Shown: in pieces, positions 48,370 through 57,661 of the stretch | Numbering within the stretch: the stretch's first letter is position 1 | Layout: each line of letters starts with the position of its first letter | Source of the DNA: Rhodanobacter sp. FDAARGOS 1247 | Lineage (GTDB): Bacteria > Pseudomonadota > Gammaproteobacteria > Xanthomonadales > Rhodanobacteraceae | DNA: 64,000 nucleotides | Assembly (NCBI RefSeq): GCF_016889805.1 | Contig: NZ_CP069535.1 | Span: 3,855,514 to 3,919,513 of the forward strand | Reading direction: 5' to 3' | Made by a program: the position numbers and the translations under genes | Notes under the pieces: model-generated | What the model was told of the DNA's origin: nothing | The model's input: the letters and a program-made list of their open reading frames with translations, nothing else | Database searches by the model: none

Positions 48370-49389
48370 TCAGCGGCGCACGTCGAACGCTCCAGCTTCC
48401 ATCGCCGCCATGACATCGGCCACGCCGACCGGACTGAAATCGCCGGGAATGGCATGCTTCAGGCACCCGGCAGCCAAGCCAAAACCGATGGTGGCATTGC
48501 TGTCGAACCCTTCCATCAGCCCGTGCAGCACGCCGGCGGCAAACGCATCGCCGGCGCCGATCCGGTCGACGATGCCCGCCAGTTCCCGGGTCGGTGCCAC
48601 CGCCCGGGTACCGTCACGGCCGAGCAGCATCGCGCCCAGCGAGTGCTGGCTCGCACTGTGCGCCGCGCGTTGGGTGCAGGCCATGTACTGGAGCTGGGGA
48701 AACGCCGCGAACGCCGCCGCGGCCGCCGCGTCGACCCGTGCCTGGGCATCAGCCTGGGCGAACTCGCCACCCAGCACCACGGCCATGTCGCGATGGTCGG
48801 CAAACACGATGTGAGCGCAAGCGAACAGCTCGCGCAGAATCGCCCGGGCGTCGCCCCCGGAGCGTTCCCACAAGCGGGGTCGGAAGTTGCCGTCGAACGA
48901 AACCTTGATGCCCTGCTCGCAGGCCGTCCGCGCCGCCGCCAGCGTGGCTTGCGCCGCCTGCGTGCCGAGCGCCGGACTGATGCCGGAAAGATGCAGCCAC
49001 TGTGCGCCCTGCAACAGGGCCGGCCAGTCGTAGTGGTCTGCCTGCGCCGTGGCAAACGCCGACTCGGCGCGGTCGTACACCACCTCGCCGGAACGCAGAC
49101 CGGCGCCGGCCGTCATGAAGTAGAGACCCATGCGTCCCGCGCTGCGCCGCACGTGGCGGGTGTCCACCCCGTGCCGGCGCAACTCGCCCGAAGCGGCGGC
49201 GCCCAGCGGGTTGTCGGCCACCACGCTGACCATTGCCACGGCATGGCCCAGGCAGCTCAGTGCCACGCCCACATTGGCCTCGGCACCGCCGACATGCACG
49301 TCCAGGGCAGGTGTCTGCAGCAGCAGCTGCTGGCCCGGCGCGCCCAGGCGGAGCAACAGTTCACCAAAGCAAACCACGCGAGCGGACAT
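48370..49389 (-). CDS. kdgK: 2-dehydro-3-deoxygluconokinase (KDG kinase)
   Basis: A 339-residue PfkB-family sugar kinase. VVCFGELLLRLGAPG, the N-terminal VGGAEANVGVALSCLG motif and the C-terminal anion hole GIVDRIGAGDAFAAGVLHGL are clear; SFDGNFRPRLW is typical of KDG kinases. It makes 2-keto-3-deoxy-6-phosphogluconate (KDPG) from KDG. The ATG at 49389 has AGGAA upstream. The gene points away from the receptor gene, with the control region between, and belongs to the uronate locus. Confidence 0.92.
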   Translation of the reverse strand: MSARVVCFGELLLRLGAPGQQLLLQTPALDVHVGGAEANVGVALSCLGHAVAMVSVVADNPLGAAASGELRRHGVDTRHVRRSAGRMGLYFMTAGAGLRSGEVVYDRAESAFATAQADHYDWPALLQGAQWLHLSGISPALGTQAAQATLAAARTACEQGIKVSFDGNFRPRLWERSGGDARAILRELFACAHIVFADHRDMAVVLGGEFAQADAQARVDAAAAAAFAAFPQLQYMACTQRAAHSASQHSLGAMLLGRDGTRAVAPTRELAGIVDRIGAGDAFAAGVLHGLMEGFDSNATIGFGLAAGCLKHAIPGDFSPVGVADVMAAMEAGAFDVRR

Positions 49390-49438
49390 GGGAGTTCCTG
49401 ATTCAGACGGTAAGGAAGGCATGTTGCCATATTCCTTA

Positions 49439-49452
49439 GCTACCGGTGTCAT
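49439..49452. promoter_or_regulatory. CGGTGTCAT element near kdgK (site A)
   Basis: GCTACCGGTGTCAT shares ACCGGTGTCAT exactly with the kduD promoter (59216-59226), and its right half is shared with the site at 49574. It lies 50 bases upstream of the kdgK start. A LacI-family regulator, probably the one encoded at 59274, may bind here. Confidence 0.65.
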
Positions 49453-49478
49453 CGGGCTGGTGAAGTGGCGTTTGCGGC

Positions 49479-49520
49479 TCAGTGATTATCTTGCAAATCA
49501 CTGATAATAAAGACTATACA
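49479..49520 (+). promoter_or_regulatory. sigma-70-like promoter with a palindrome, before the TonB receptor
   Basis: TTGCAA (49491-49496), an 18-base spacer and TATACA (49515-49520) form a good promoter 140 bases upstream of the receptor gene. A perfect 9-bp inverted repeat, TCAGTGATT-N8-AATCACTGA (49479-49504), covers the -35 and could be a second regulator's site. The spacing does not fit CRP. Confidence 0.62.
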
Positions 49521-49573
49521 AGAGCTGCTGCGGTGCAAGATGCGGCATCCACGAGTAACTGTTACGTTTCCGT

Positions 49574-49590
49574 ATGACCAGCGGTGTCAT
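49574..49590. promoter_or_regulatory. CGGTGTCAT element before the TonB receptor (site B)
   Basis: ATGACCAGCGGTGTCAT is an imperfect palindrome (arms ATGAC and GTCAT) 54 bases downstream of the predicted -10. It matches the half-site at 49439 and 59216 in CGGTGTCAT. Placed downstream of the promoter it could block transcription when bound. Confidence 0.62.
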
Positions 49591-49660
49591 TTGTGGTTCA
49601 TTGTTGCGTAACCACGTTGCGTGACCAGATAACGGGCAGGATCTTCGGGAGGGGAACACC

Positions 49661-52489
49661 ATGAAGCTACTCAGCAACCAGAAAAAGACACCGGTTACCG
49701 CGCTTGCGCTGGCGATCGGTTTCGCCTTGCATGCGGGCGCCGTGATGGCCCAGGACACAGCCGCGTCGGTCCAAGACGCCAGCCCGGTCGCGCAAAGCGC
49801 CGCCACGCCGGCCGCCAACCAGAAAGACGCCACCTCGCTCAATGTGGTCACCGTCACCGGTTATCGTGCCAGCGTCGAGAAGGCGCTGGACGTCAAGCGC
49901 GGCGAACTGGGCATGGTCGATGCGATCGTCGCCGAAGACGTGGGCAAGTTTCCCGATCTGAACCTGGCCGATTCGTTGCAGCGCATTCCCGGCGTGGTCA
50001 TCACGCGCGACGCCGGTGAGGGCCGCAACATCACCGTGCGCGGCCTGGGCCCGGATTTCACCCGGGTGCGCATCAACGGACTGGAGGCGCTGACCACTGT
50101 GGGCGCCACCGACCAGAGCGGCGGCACCAACCGCAGCCGCGGTTTCGATTTCAACGTTTTCGCCGCCGATCTGTTCTCGGCCATGATCGTGCGCAAGACC
50201 GCCTCGGCCGACGTGGAAGAGGGTTCCCTCGGCGCCACCGTGGACCTGAATACCGCACGTCCCTTCGACTACGACGGCTTCACCCTGGCAGCCAACGCCC
50301 AGGCCAGCTACGGCAGCATGTCGGAAAAGACCGACCCCCGCGTGTCGGCGCTGATCGCCAACACCTCGGCCGACGGCCGGTTCGGCGCCCTGCTTTCGGT
50401 GGCCTATTCCGAAAAGCACACGCTGGAGGAAGGCAGTGGCACCGGACGTTGGGCCAACGGCCCCAGCAACGGCGGCTACAACGCCAGCTCGCCGTTCACC
50501 GATGCGCTGCGCTCGGACGTCTACACCCCGCGCTTTCCCCGCTATACGCAGATGCTGCACGACCAGAAGCGGCTGGGCGTCACCGGCTCGCTGCAGTTCA
50601 AGCCGGACGAGGACACCCTGTTCACCCTCGACGCGCTGTATTCCAAGATCGACGCCAAACGTGACGAGCATTACATCGAGGCCATTTCGTTCAGCCGCAA
50701 CGTGACCAAGTTGCCGGACGGCAGCTCCTTCACCGGCAAACCGGAAACCATCGTCAAGGACGGCTACATCGATCCGGCCAGCGGCGGCTTGCTGTACGGC
50801 AGCTTCGACAACGTGGACGTGCGCGCGGAGAACCGCCACGACGAATGGTCCACGGTCTTCACGCAGTTCACCCTGAATGGCGAGCACCGCTTCTCCGACG
50901 ACTTCAAGATCGACGGCAAGATCGGCACCTCTTCGTCCGAGCATGACAATCCGGTGCAAGCCACGGTCATGATGGACAAGCTAAACGTCGACAACTACAG
51001 CTACGACTATCGGGGCGACAAGTGGTCGCCGGTGATCAACTACGGCATCAACCCGACCGATCCGACAGGCTGGAACCTTTCCACCATCCGCATGCGCCAG
51101 TCCGCGGTCGACAACAACTTCCACACCGGCGAACTCAATTTCAACTGGCACCTTTCGCCCGGCTTCACCTTGCGCGGCGGCGTTTTGGCCAAGAACTATG
51201 GCTTCGAGTCGAGTGAGTCGCGACGCACCGCCAACGAGGCGATCGTGCCCACCTTTGCCGGCGGCACCACGGTGGTACCGGCCAACCTGATCGACCAGGT
51301 CAGCCTGGGTGGCATCTCCGGTTCGCCGGGCAGCTGGGTGGTGCCGGACTTCAACGGCATCGCCAACAATTTCGACATCTTCGGTGGCGATGGCACGTTC
51401 GCGCTGAGCCCGTATGCGGCGAGCGAGCGCAGCGTCACCGAGAAGGACCGGGGCGCCTGGCTGATGGGCGAATTCGGCTTTGACGTCGGCGCGATCCCGG
51501 TATCGGGAAACCTGGGCGTGCGCTACGTCCGGACCAGCCAGAGCTCCCACGGTATCGCCGTCATCAACGGCGTCAATACGCCGGTCGAGGCCAGGCGCGA
51601 ATACGACGACACGCTGCCTGCGCTGAACCTGGTGGCCGCGCTGACCCCGGACTTCCTGCTGCGCTTTGGCGCCGCCAAGGTGATGGCACGTCCGGGCCTG
51701 GGCAGCCTCACGCCCGGCGTGACGGTCAGCGTCAGCGGTGGCGCGCGCACGGTCAAGGGCGGCAACCCGAACCTGGACCCGATCCGGGCGACCACCTACG
51801 ACTTCGCGGCCGAGTGGTATTTCCAGGAATCGTCGCTGCTCAGCCTCGGCCTGTTCTACAAGGACATCGCCAGCTTCGCGCAGAACACCAACGAGGTGCG
51901 TCCGTTCAACACCAGCGGCCTGCCCGACAATGTGGCCACCGACCTGGGTGCCAGCCCCACCGACGACTTCTCGTTCCAGGTGCCGATCAACACGCCCGGA
52001 GGTGCGCTCAAGGGCGCCGAGGCCAACTTCGTCCAGACGTTCAAGTTCCTTCCCGGCAAGCTCGGCAACCTGGGCGCACAGCTGAACTACACGTTCGTCG
52101 ATTCGAAGATCCAGTACATGACCAGCAGCGGCGCCAATTCGTTGAAGACCGATCTGACCGGCCTGTCGCGGCATTCCTGGAGCGCTACCTTGTTCTACGA
52201 AGGCAAGCGCTTCTCCGGCCGCGTTTCGGCCACCAACCGCGACGACTTCCTGATCCAGGTGCCGGGTACCGAGCAGGGCTTCACCAATGATGTCCATGGC
52301 CAGAGCGGCAGCACCTATGTCGATGCCTCGCTGCGCTACGAGCTCAACGACAACATGGAGCTGAGCCTGGAAGGGAGCAACCTGACCAACGAGTCTTCCA
52401 AGACCTGGATCGGCGCCAACTCGCAATTGCCGCTTGACTACAGCGAAACCGGTCGCGTGTATCTTGTGGGCTTCCGTTACAAGCTTTGA
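49661..52489 (+). CDS. TonB-dependent receptor, Xanthomonas/Caulobacter type
   Basis: A 942-residue outer-membrane receptor of the TIGR01782-like group. The signal peptide ends ALHAGAVMAQ, followed by a TonB-box region LNVVTVTGYRASVEKAL. The plug starts VDAIVAEDVGKFPDLNLADSLQ and RIPGVVITRDAGEGRNITVR, and contains GLGPDFTRVRINGLEAL. The barrel ends with RVYLVGFRYKL. Receptors of this type import sugars and are common in polysaccharide-use loci. Its neighbours (kdgK, large secreted protein, KduD) suggest import of uronate-containing oligosaccharides. GGGAGGGG lies upstream of the ATG. Confidence 0.94.
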   Translation: MKLLSNQKKTPVTALALAIGFALHAGAVMAQDTAASVQDASPVAQSAATPAANQKDATSLNVVTVTGYRASVEKALDVKRGELGMVDAIVAEDVGKFPDLNLADSLQRIPGVVITRDAGEGRNITVRGLGPDFTRVRINGLEALTTVGATDQSGGTNRSRGFDFNVFAADLFSAMIVRKTASADVEEGSLGATVDLNTARPFDYDGFTLAANAQASYGSMSEKTDPRVSALIANTSADGRFGALLSVAYSEKHTLEEGSGTGRWANGPSNGGYNASSPFTDALRSDVYTPRFPRYTQMLHDQKRLGVTGSLQFKPDEDTLFTLDALYSKIDAKRDEHYIEAISFSRNVTKLPDGSSFTGKPETIVKDGYIDPASGGLLYGSFDNVDVRAENRHDEWSTVFTQFTLNGEHRFSDDFKIDGKIGTSSSEHDNPVQATVMMDKLNVDNYSYDYRGDKWSPVINYGINPTDPTGWNLSTIRMRQSAVDNNFHTGELNFNWHLSPGFTLRGGVLAKNYGFESSESRRTANEAIVPTFAGGTTVVPANLIDQVSLGGISGSPGSWVVPDFNGIANNFDIFGGDGTFALSPYAASERSVTEKDRGAWLMGEFGFDVGAIPVSGNLGVRYVRTSQSSHGIAVINGVNTPVEARREYDDTLPALNLVAALTPDFLLRFGAAKVMARPGLGSLTPGVTVSVSGGARTVKGGNPNLDPIRATTYDFAAEWYFQESSLLSLGLFYKDIASFAQNTNEVRPFNTSGLPDNVATDLGASPTDDFSFQVPINTPGGALKGAEANFVQTFKFLPGKLGNLGAQLNYTFVDSKIQYMTSSGANSLKTDLTGLSRHSWSATLFYEGKRFSGRVSATNRDDFLIQVPGTEQGFTNDVHGQSGSTYVDASLRYELNDNMELSLEGSNLTNESSKTWIGANSQLPLDYSETGRVYLVGFRYKL

Positions 52490-52620
52490 CGCAGAACTGA
52501 CGTCCCGGCCGCGCCGGCCAGACGTTGTCCCACCGGAGCGACACCCGTGCCTGCCGCGGGTGTCGCTCACTTTTCACCATGTGCGAGACGGCATTCCGCG
52601 CATGCTGCCGGGGATGCACG

Positions 52621-55600
52621 ATGTCACCACGCTCCAATCGCTTCGCGTTTCGCATCCTCGTGCTGGCCAGCGCCTTCGTCGTCTCCCTCCCTGCCGCCGC
52701 CGGCGACACGCCGCCGCAACTGCTGTTCCGCGTCTCGGCCGACCACGGCTTCGTGGCCGATCATGCCGAAGGCGAGGCCATCCCCAATTTCCAGGACAAG
52801 GTCAGCCTGGTCGCCGATGGCGCCATGGGGCAGGCGATCCAGTGGCAGGACGACGGCGTGCTGGCGTGGAATGCGCCGGGCAACATCCGCGCCGAACGCG
52901 GCACGCTTTCCTTTTTCTGGCGCTCGCGCTATCCGGCGGGTGAGGCGCCGTTCGTGATTTTTCGCGTCGGCTATGCCGACCACAGCAGCTGGGACATGGT
53001 CTGGCTGCGCATCGACTGGAACGGCCACGGCTTCGACGCCTTCGTCACCGACGCCAACCTGGCGCGCACCCGCGTCTCGTTCAAGCTCGACAAAATTCCC
53101 GACCCGAAACAATGGATGCACCTGGCCTTCGGCTGGGATGAAAACCAGGGCGTGCGTCTGTTCGTCGATGGCAAGCCAGTGGCGCGCGTCGACACCACCG
53201 CCGACTACGACGCAGCACTGGACCAGCTCGGCCTGGCTGCGCGGGTGATGGCGCCCTACCAGGTGCAGAGCCGCTACAGCTTCCTGCGCGGCAGCGACGT
53301 CGACGACATCCGCGTCTACGACCGCATGCTCGACCGCAATGCCGTCGCCGCGCTGGCGCACCACGGCGATCCGAAAAACAGCGCAGACGTCGCCACCTCG
53401 CAGCACGCCTGGTGGCATCGCTACGGTTGGGACGGCGCGCCGCCGCCGGTGTTGAGCGCGCCCAGCACACGCATCCGCAAAGTCGAGTTCGCCGACGTGC
53501 GCGATCACAAACAGTGGATGTGGAAAGGCACCGACGGCATCGCCGAAACCACCTGGCCGGGCGTCTACAACCGCTCGCGCCTGGCCGGTCGCCACGACTA
53601 CTTCACGCTGCCGGACTGGAATACCTATGTCGACGGTGGCAAGACGCTGGAGTTGACCGTTCCCGCCGACGAGGCGATCAATCGCATCGAGATCCGCGGC
53701 GCTGCCTACGGCACCCTGTCGGGCAACGCTGGCATCCTGTTCACCCGCCCCGAAGGCGTGGTGCGCAGCGTCAACACCTTCCCCGCGCAGACCGGTGGCA
53801 CGTTGCGCTTCAGTAACGTCGCCCAGGAAACCCCGATCCAGGAGATCTGGGGTTACGACGTGAGCGTCGCCGCCGAGCCGGCGGGAACGGTCAAGCAGCG
53901 CTACCTCATCGACAGCAACGCGCTGCCGGATTACACCAACCTCGATCGCCTGCGCCGCTACATCGACGGCCGTTTCGCGCCGGACGAACGCAGCACGGTG
54001 ATGGCGCTGCCCAAGGGCGCGGGCTCGCGCACGCGCGGGCCCGACAGCCTGCCTGCGCATCCGCTGCCGATCGTTCAGGTGCTGATCCCGTCGGGCATCG
54101 GCAGCGCGCCGGCGGCGCAACCGCTGATCCGCAGCTGGGCGTATAGCTGGGAAAACATGCACGACGGGCTGGACGGCATCGCCATCGACCTGCCCGCGCT
54201 GAACTTGCCGGCCACGCACGACGGTCCCGATGGCAAGGTGATTCCGCTCGACATCCGCATCAAGGACCCGATCTGGCCGGGGCGCGACATGATCGACGTG
54301 TCGGTCTCGGTGAAGCCGGGCCAACAGCGCACGCTGTGGCTGGACCTGCGCGACCGCATGCTCACCGCCGACAGTCTGTGGATCTCCGTTGCCTCGGCCG
54401 CGCCCGGTTTCAACGCCGCTTCGCTGAACGGCGCCGAGATCCGGCTGGTGTTCAAGGATCGTCAGCAAGCAATCGGGGAACACGTTGCCGACCGCTTCAA
54501 CCAGGTGCGCGACAACTGGGGCTTCATGGTCGAGGAACACACCACCTCGCGTCGCCAACGCCTGTACGACCGTCTCTACGCTGACATCAGCGACCTGCTG
54601 CGGGTGGATCCGGAGCACCAGCAGGGCCGCATGTACTGGAACGACATCAGCTACAACAGCCAGGGCCTGCCGCCGTTCGTGCAGCCGCAGCCGCCAGCCG
54701 GCGTGCCGCTGTGGGCGTTCCGCCAGGTGGAGGATCTGAAGTACGTGCGCCGCTTCGTCGACTGGTGGATCGACCACCGCCAGATTGCCTACGGCGATTT
54801 CGGCGGGGGCATCTCCGACGACACCGACCTCACCCAGCAGTGGCCCGGACTCGCCTTGATGGGCGTGCAGCCCGATCGCCTCAACGCCTCGCTGACGGCA
54901 CTGTCCGATGCGGTCTACAAGAACGGCATGTTCTCCAACGGCCTCAGCACGATCGAAACCGACGAGCTGCACTCCTACGAGGAGGGCATCAACGCCGACT
55001 CGGAAATGCTCTACCTCAACTGGGGCGATCCACTCACCGTCGAACGCCTGATGGCCACGGTGAAGGCGCTGGGCGAGCGCATCATCCTGCGCAATCCGCA
55101 AGGCCACCTGCATTTCTCCAGCGACTGGTTCGGCGGCAACAAGGTGTACCGCGATCCGAACTGGCAGTGGCAGAAGCCGTATTCGTTTCCGGTCCTGCAT
55201 CCGGCCTTTTTGCTCGGCGTGTACAACACCGACCCCACCGTCCGCGAGCTGGTCACGGGTCTGGCCGACGGCTATCTGGCGCATGCCTATACCGACGACA
55301 AGGGCCGCTGGGCCTTGCCCAACGAGATCCAGTGGTCGAGCGACCGGACCCGCGGCGGCGAACTCAACCAGGGCTCGGGCGCCGGCGACCTGATGCATCT
55401 GTTCTGGGCGGCGTGGCGCTGGAGCGGCGACGACAAATACCTCAAGGCGCTGGACTATCGCGTGGCGCGCGGCGGCCCGGACGCGATCGCCAACCTGGGC
55501 GAAAATTTCATCGACGTGCTGGGTCGCCAAGGCGACTGGGGCAAACATCTCGTCGACGAGGCGCAGGCTGGCAAGATCGGCTTCCCCAGTGTGGTCGCCT

Positions 55601-56424
55601 GGCAGCTTACCGGCGACAAGACCTATCTGGAGCAGCTGTTCGGCCAAGGCATCCAGGACAAGGCCCAGCACGAATACATGATGACCGAGGGCCACTGGTG
55701 GAGCGATCGCGTGGAAGCGCCCAGCGAACTGCTGCAGCGCGTGCGGCTGGGCGGCATCGCGCTCAAGCGCAACCAGAGCTACCCCGGCAACACGGTGAGT
55801 TGGCGCTTCGACCAACCCGATGCCGCCGAACAGGTCGCACTGCTGGTCCACGCACCCTCGCGCGAGCGTTTCACGGTGACCGCCTACAACCTGGGCGATC
55901 AGCCGCTGGACGGGCACATGACCGGCTGGAACATCGACGCCGGCACCTGGCGTATCCGCAGCGGCGTCGATCGCGATGGCGACAGCAAGATCGATGGCAA
56001 CCCGACGCAACACGACATACCACTGGAAACCAGCATGAGCACCACGCTGCGCTTCCCGCCACGGCAAACCGAAGTGTTCGAGTTCGAACGCATCAAGGCC
56101 GGCACGCCGGTGGCGACCCGCGCCGACTTGGGCATCGGCCGCGGCGATCTGCATATGGACGGCCAAACGCTTAAGCTCACGGTGCACAGCCTGGGCCACG
56201 TCGCCAGCTTGCCGGGCCAGGCCATAGTGAAGGATGCGGATGGGCATGAGGTCGCGCGCGTGGCCATCCCGGCCTTGCCCGCGCCGCTGGATCTGCTGCC
56301 CAGGACCGTCCAGCTTGAACTGAAGCTGCCGCAAGATTTCAAGCGTGACGGCGCCAGCATTCAGGTGTCGCAGCAAAGCGATGCCGAGGAAGTCACTCGA
56401 CTCAACAACAGGTTGCCGCTGTAG
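52621..56424 (+). CDS. 1267-residue secreted LamG-domain protein, candidate polysaccharide lyase
   Basis: A very large exported protein. A signal peptide (residues about 1-28, ending PAAA) is followed by a LamG/concanavalin-like module (about 30-225; LSFFWRSRYPAGEAPFVIF, WMHLAFGWDENQGVRLFVDG). A beta-rich part follows, then an alpha-helical catalytic-looking part (about 600-1000) with GDFGGGISDDTDLTQQWPGL, IETDELHSYEEGINADSEML, HLHFSSDWFGGNKVY and GELNQGSGAGDLMHLFWAAW, suggesting an (alpha/alpha) toroid. A C-terminal beta domain ends the protein. Its neighbours (KduD, DhuI-like isomerase, KdgK) make a lyase that produces unsaturated uronates the best guess, but I could not assign a CAZy family. 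The stop codon lies in an inverted repeat. Confidence 0.72.
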   Translation: MSPRSNRFAFRILVLASAFVVSLPAAAGDTPPQLLFRVSADHGFVADHAEGEAIPNFQDKVSLVADGAMGQAIQWQDDGVLAWNAPGNIRAERGTLSFFWRSRYPAGEAPFVIFRVGYADHSSWDMVWLRIDWNGHGFDAFVTDANLARTRVSFKLDKIPDPKQWMHLAFGWDENQGVRLFVDGKPVARVDTTADYDAALDQLGLAARVMAPYQVQSRYSFLRGSDVDDIRVYDRMLDRNAVAALAHHGDPKNSADVATSQHAWWHRYGWDGAPPPVLSAPSTRIRKVEFADVRDHKQWMWKGTDGIAETTWPGVYNRSRLAGRHDYFTLPDWNTYVDGGKTLELTVPADEAINRIEIRGAAYGTLSGNAGILFTRPEGVVRSVNTFPAQTGGTLRFSNVAQETPIQEIWGYDVSVAAEPAGTVKQRYLIDSNALPDYTNLDRLRRYIDGRFAPDERSTVMALPKGAGSRTRGPDSLPAHPLPIVQVLIPSGIGSAPAAQPLIRSWAYSWENMHDGLDGIAIDLPALNLPATHDGPDGKVIPLDIRIKDPIWPGRDMIDVSVSVKPGQQRTLWLDLRDRMLTADSLWISVASAAPGFNAASLNGAEIRLVFKDRQQAIGEHVADRFNQVRDNWGFMVEEHTTSRRQRLYDRLYADISDLLRVDPEHQQGRMYWNDISYNSQGLPPFVQPQPPAGVPLWAFRQVEDLKYVRRFVDWWIDHRQIAYGDFGGGISDDTDLTQQWPGLALMGVQPDRLNASLTALSDAVYKNGMFSNGLSTIETDELHSYEEGINADSEMLYLNWGDPLTVERLMATVKALGERIILRNPQGHLHFSSDWFGGNKVYRDPNWQWQKPYSFPVLHPAFLLGVYNTDPTVRELVTGLADGYLAHAYTDDKGRWALPNEIQWSSDRTRGGELNQGSGAGDLMHLFWAAWRWSGDDKYLKALDYRVARGGPDAIANLGENFIDVLGRQGDWGKHLVDEAQAGKIGFPSVVAWQLTGDKTYLEQLFGQGIQDKAQHEYMMTEGHWWSDRVEAPSELLQRVRLGGIALKRNQSYPGNTVSWRFDQPDAAEQVALLVHAPSRERFTVTAYNLGDQPLDGHMTGWNIDAGTWRIRSGVDRDGDSKIDGNPTQHDIPLETSMSTTLRFPPRQTEVFEFERIKAGTPVATRADLGIGRGDLHMDGQTLKLTVHSLGHVASLPGQAIVKDADGHEVARVAIPALPAPLDLLPRTVQLELKLPQDFKRDGASIQVSQQSDAEEVTRLNNRLPL

Positions 56425-56496
56425 GAGCGCACCCTGTGCGCGAAGGCCTTTCGGTAACGTGACGAAAAGCATCGCGCACAGGGTGCGCTCCTACAG
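56419..56496. repeat. 25-base perfect inverted repeat (REP-like) between convergent genes
   Basis: Arms 56419-56443 and 56472-56496 are perfect reverse complements, beginning CTGTAGGAGCGCACC on the left. The core TAGGAGCGCACCCTGTGCGCGA-type sequence resembles REP elements of pseudomonads and xanthomonads (stated from memory). The spacer is 28 bases. The left arm includes the TAG stop of the 1267-residue gene. Confidence 0.85.
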
Positions 56497-56506
56497 GTCG
56501 ACGGGC

Positions 56507-57544
56507 TCAGCGTTCGACGACTTCGATCACCTGCTCAAGCTCATGTCGCTCGCCCGGTTGCAGCGTGATCGCATCGGGCGCCACGTTGGTGACTTCCACG
56601 CTGAGATAGTGGCGCCAGCCCGCACCGATATCGTCGATCCCCCGGGCGGCTTGTTCGCCGGCGTTCCACACGACCGCCGAGTGACTGCCGCGGGTGGTGA
56701 TGCGGATGTTGCGGCCAAGGCCCGGGTCATGCAGCACGTAGGGGCCGGTGGCGCCGGTGTAAATGCGGTCACTGTATCCGGACGACGGCCATTGCCAGTC
56801 GCCCTGTTGCCGCTGGGCGCGGCCGTGGTCCTTCTTGTCCAGATAGGTCAGCCCGTCCAGACCGGATACGGTCACCTTGCGTACGTCGCTGACGCGGAAA
56901 TAGTTGTGCAGGGCCTGGGTGAACACCACCGGCTGGTCGCCGACGTTTTCGGTCTCCAGCGTTTGTGACAACGTGCGGCCGATGCGCAGCGTCATCGTCA
57001 GGCGCAAGGGCAATCCGGCGAGCACGGGCGGCGCCAGTTTCAACACCAGCGTGCCGTCTGACTCGCGTCGTGCCTGGGTTACGCTCCAGCGTGCAGTGCG
57101 CACCAAGCCGTGCGATGGCATCCCGCCGGCTTGCCCCATCCTGGCGAAATACGGCCAGCACACCGGCGTGCCGCCACGGACCGGCAGCGGCGGCTTGTCA
57201 CTCTGCGGCGACAGCCACAACACCTCCCGGCCACCGGTGGGCACGAAGGAAAGCAACTGGCCACCAGACACGCTGATGGCGACCGTGGCAAGCGGTGTTT
57301 GCACCAGCCAGGAGGGGAAGCCGTGAAACACGCCGCTGCTCAGGCCCGCTATCCGAATGCCCGGATCAAGGCTCGCCGGCAGCGCCGCGTCGACCGTTCG
57401 GCCGTAAGCCGCGGGCAGGCGGAACGCGCTGAGTCGTGCAGCCGCGTCGGGGTGGGTAGCAATGGCCGGACCATCGGTGGCTGCCATGGTCGGCAGCGGC
57501 GCAAACAACAGACCCAGCACAATCGAAGCACAGACCGATCTCAT
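56507..57544 (-). CDS. exported mutarotase-like protein (YeaD/hexose-6-phosphate mutarotase family)
   Basis: A 345-residue beta-sandwich protein. Motifs of the YeaD family are present: GGTPVCWPYFARMG and GMPSHGLVRTARW (catalytic His), and FTQALHNYFRVSDV (second His); the Glu near the end (LSVEVTNVAPDA) is also there. Unlike cytoplasmic YeaD it has a signal peptide (residues about 1-22, ending LPTMAAT), so it should act in the periplasm, perhaps on anomers of sugars or oligouronides. The ATG at 57544 is chosen for the signal. It is 117 bases downstream of the DhuI-like gene on the same strand. Confidence 0.82.
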   Translation of the reverse strand: MRSVCASIVLGLLFAPLPTMAATDGPAIATHPDAAARLSAFRLPAAYGRTVDAALPASLDPGIRIAGLSSGVFHGFPSWLVQTPLATVAISVSGGQLLSFVPTGGREVLWLSPQSDKPPLPVRGGTPVCWPYFARMGQAGGMPSHGLVRTARWSVTQARRESDGTLVLKLAPPVLAGLPLRLTMTLRIGRTLSQTLETENVGDQPVVFTQALHNYFRVSDVRKVTVSGLDGLTYLDKKDHGRAQRQQGDWQWPSSGYSDRIYTGATGPYVLHDPGLGRNIRITTRGSHSAVVWNAGEQAARGIDDIGAGWRHYLSVEVTNVAPDAITLQPGERHELEQVIEVVER

Positions 57545-57661
57545 GCGAAGCCGTCTCCGAAGCAGGTCAGCGGGAGCAAGCATGAAGCGGCTGCGCAAGC
57601 CCGGAATGCTCCGGACTTGCGGGGATGCAGCCGCCCTGCCTTTGCCGCGGGGAGCCGCCGC

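Noticed and set aside
49479..49504. CRP site at the receptor promoter
   Set aside because: GTGA and TCAC are 12 bases apart, not the 6 needed for CRP.
52624..56472. A 1282-codon minus-strand open frame opposite the large secreted protein
   Set aside because: Shadow of the plus-strand gene, which has a signal peptide, a LamG module and a coherent composition.
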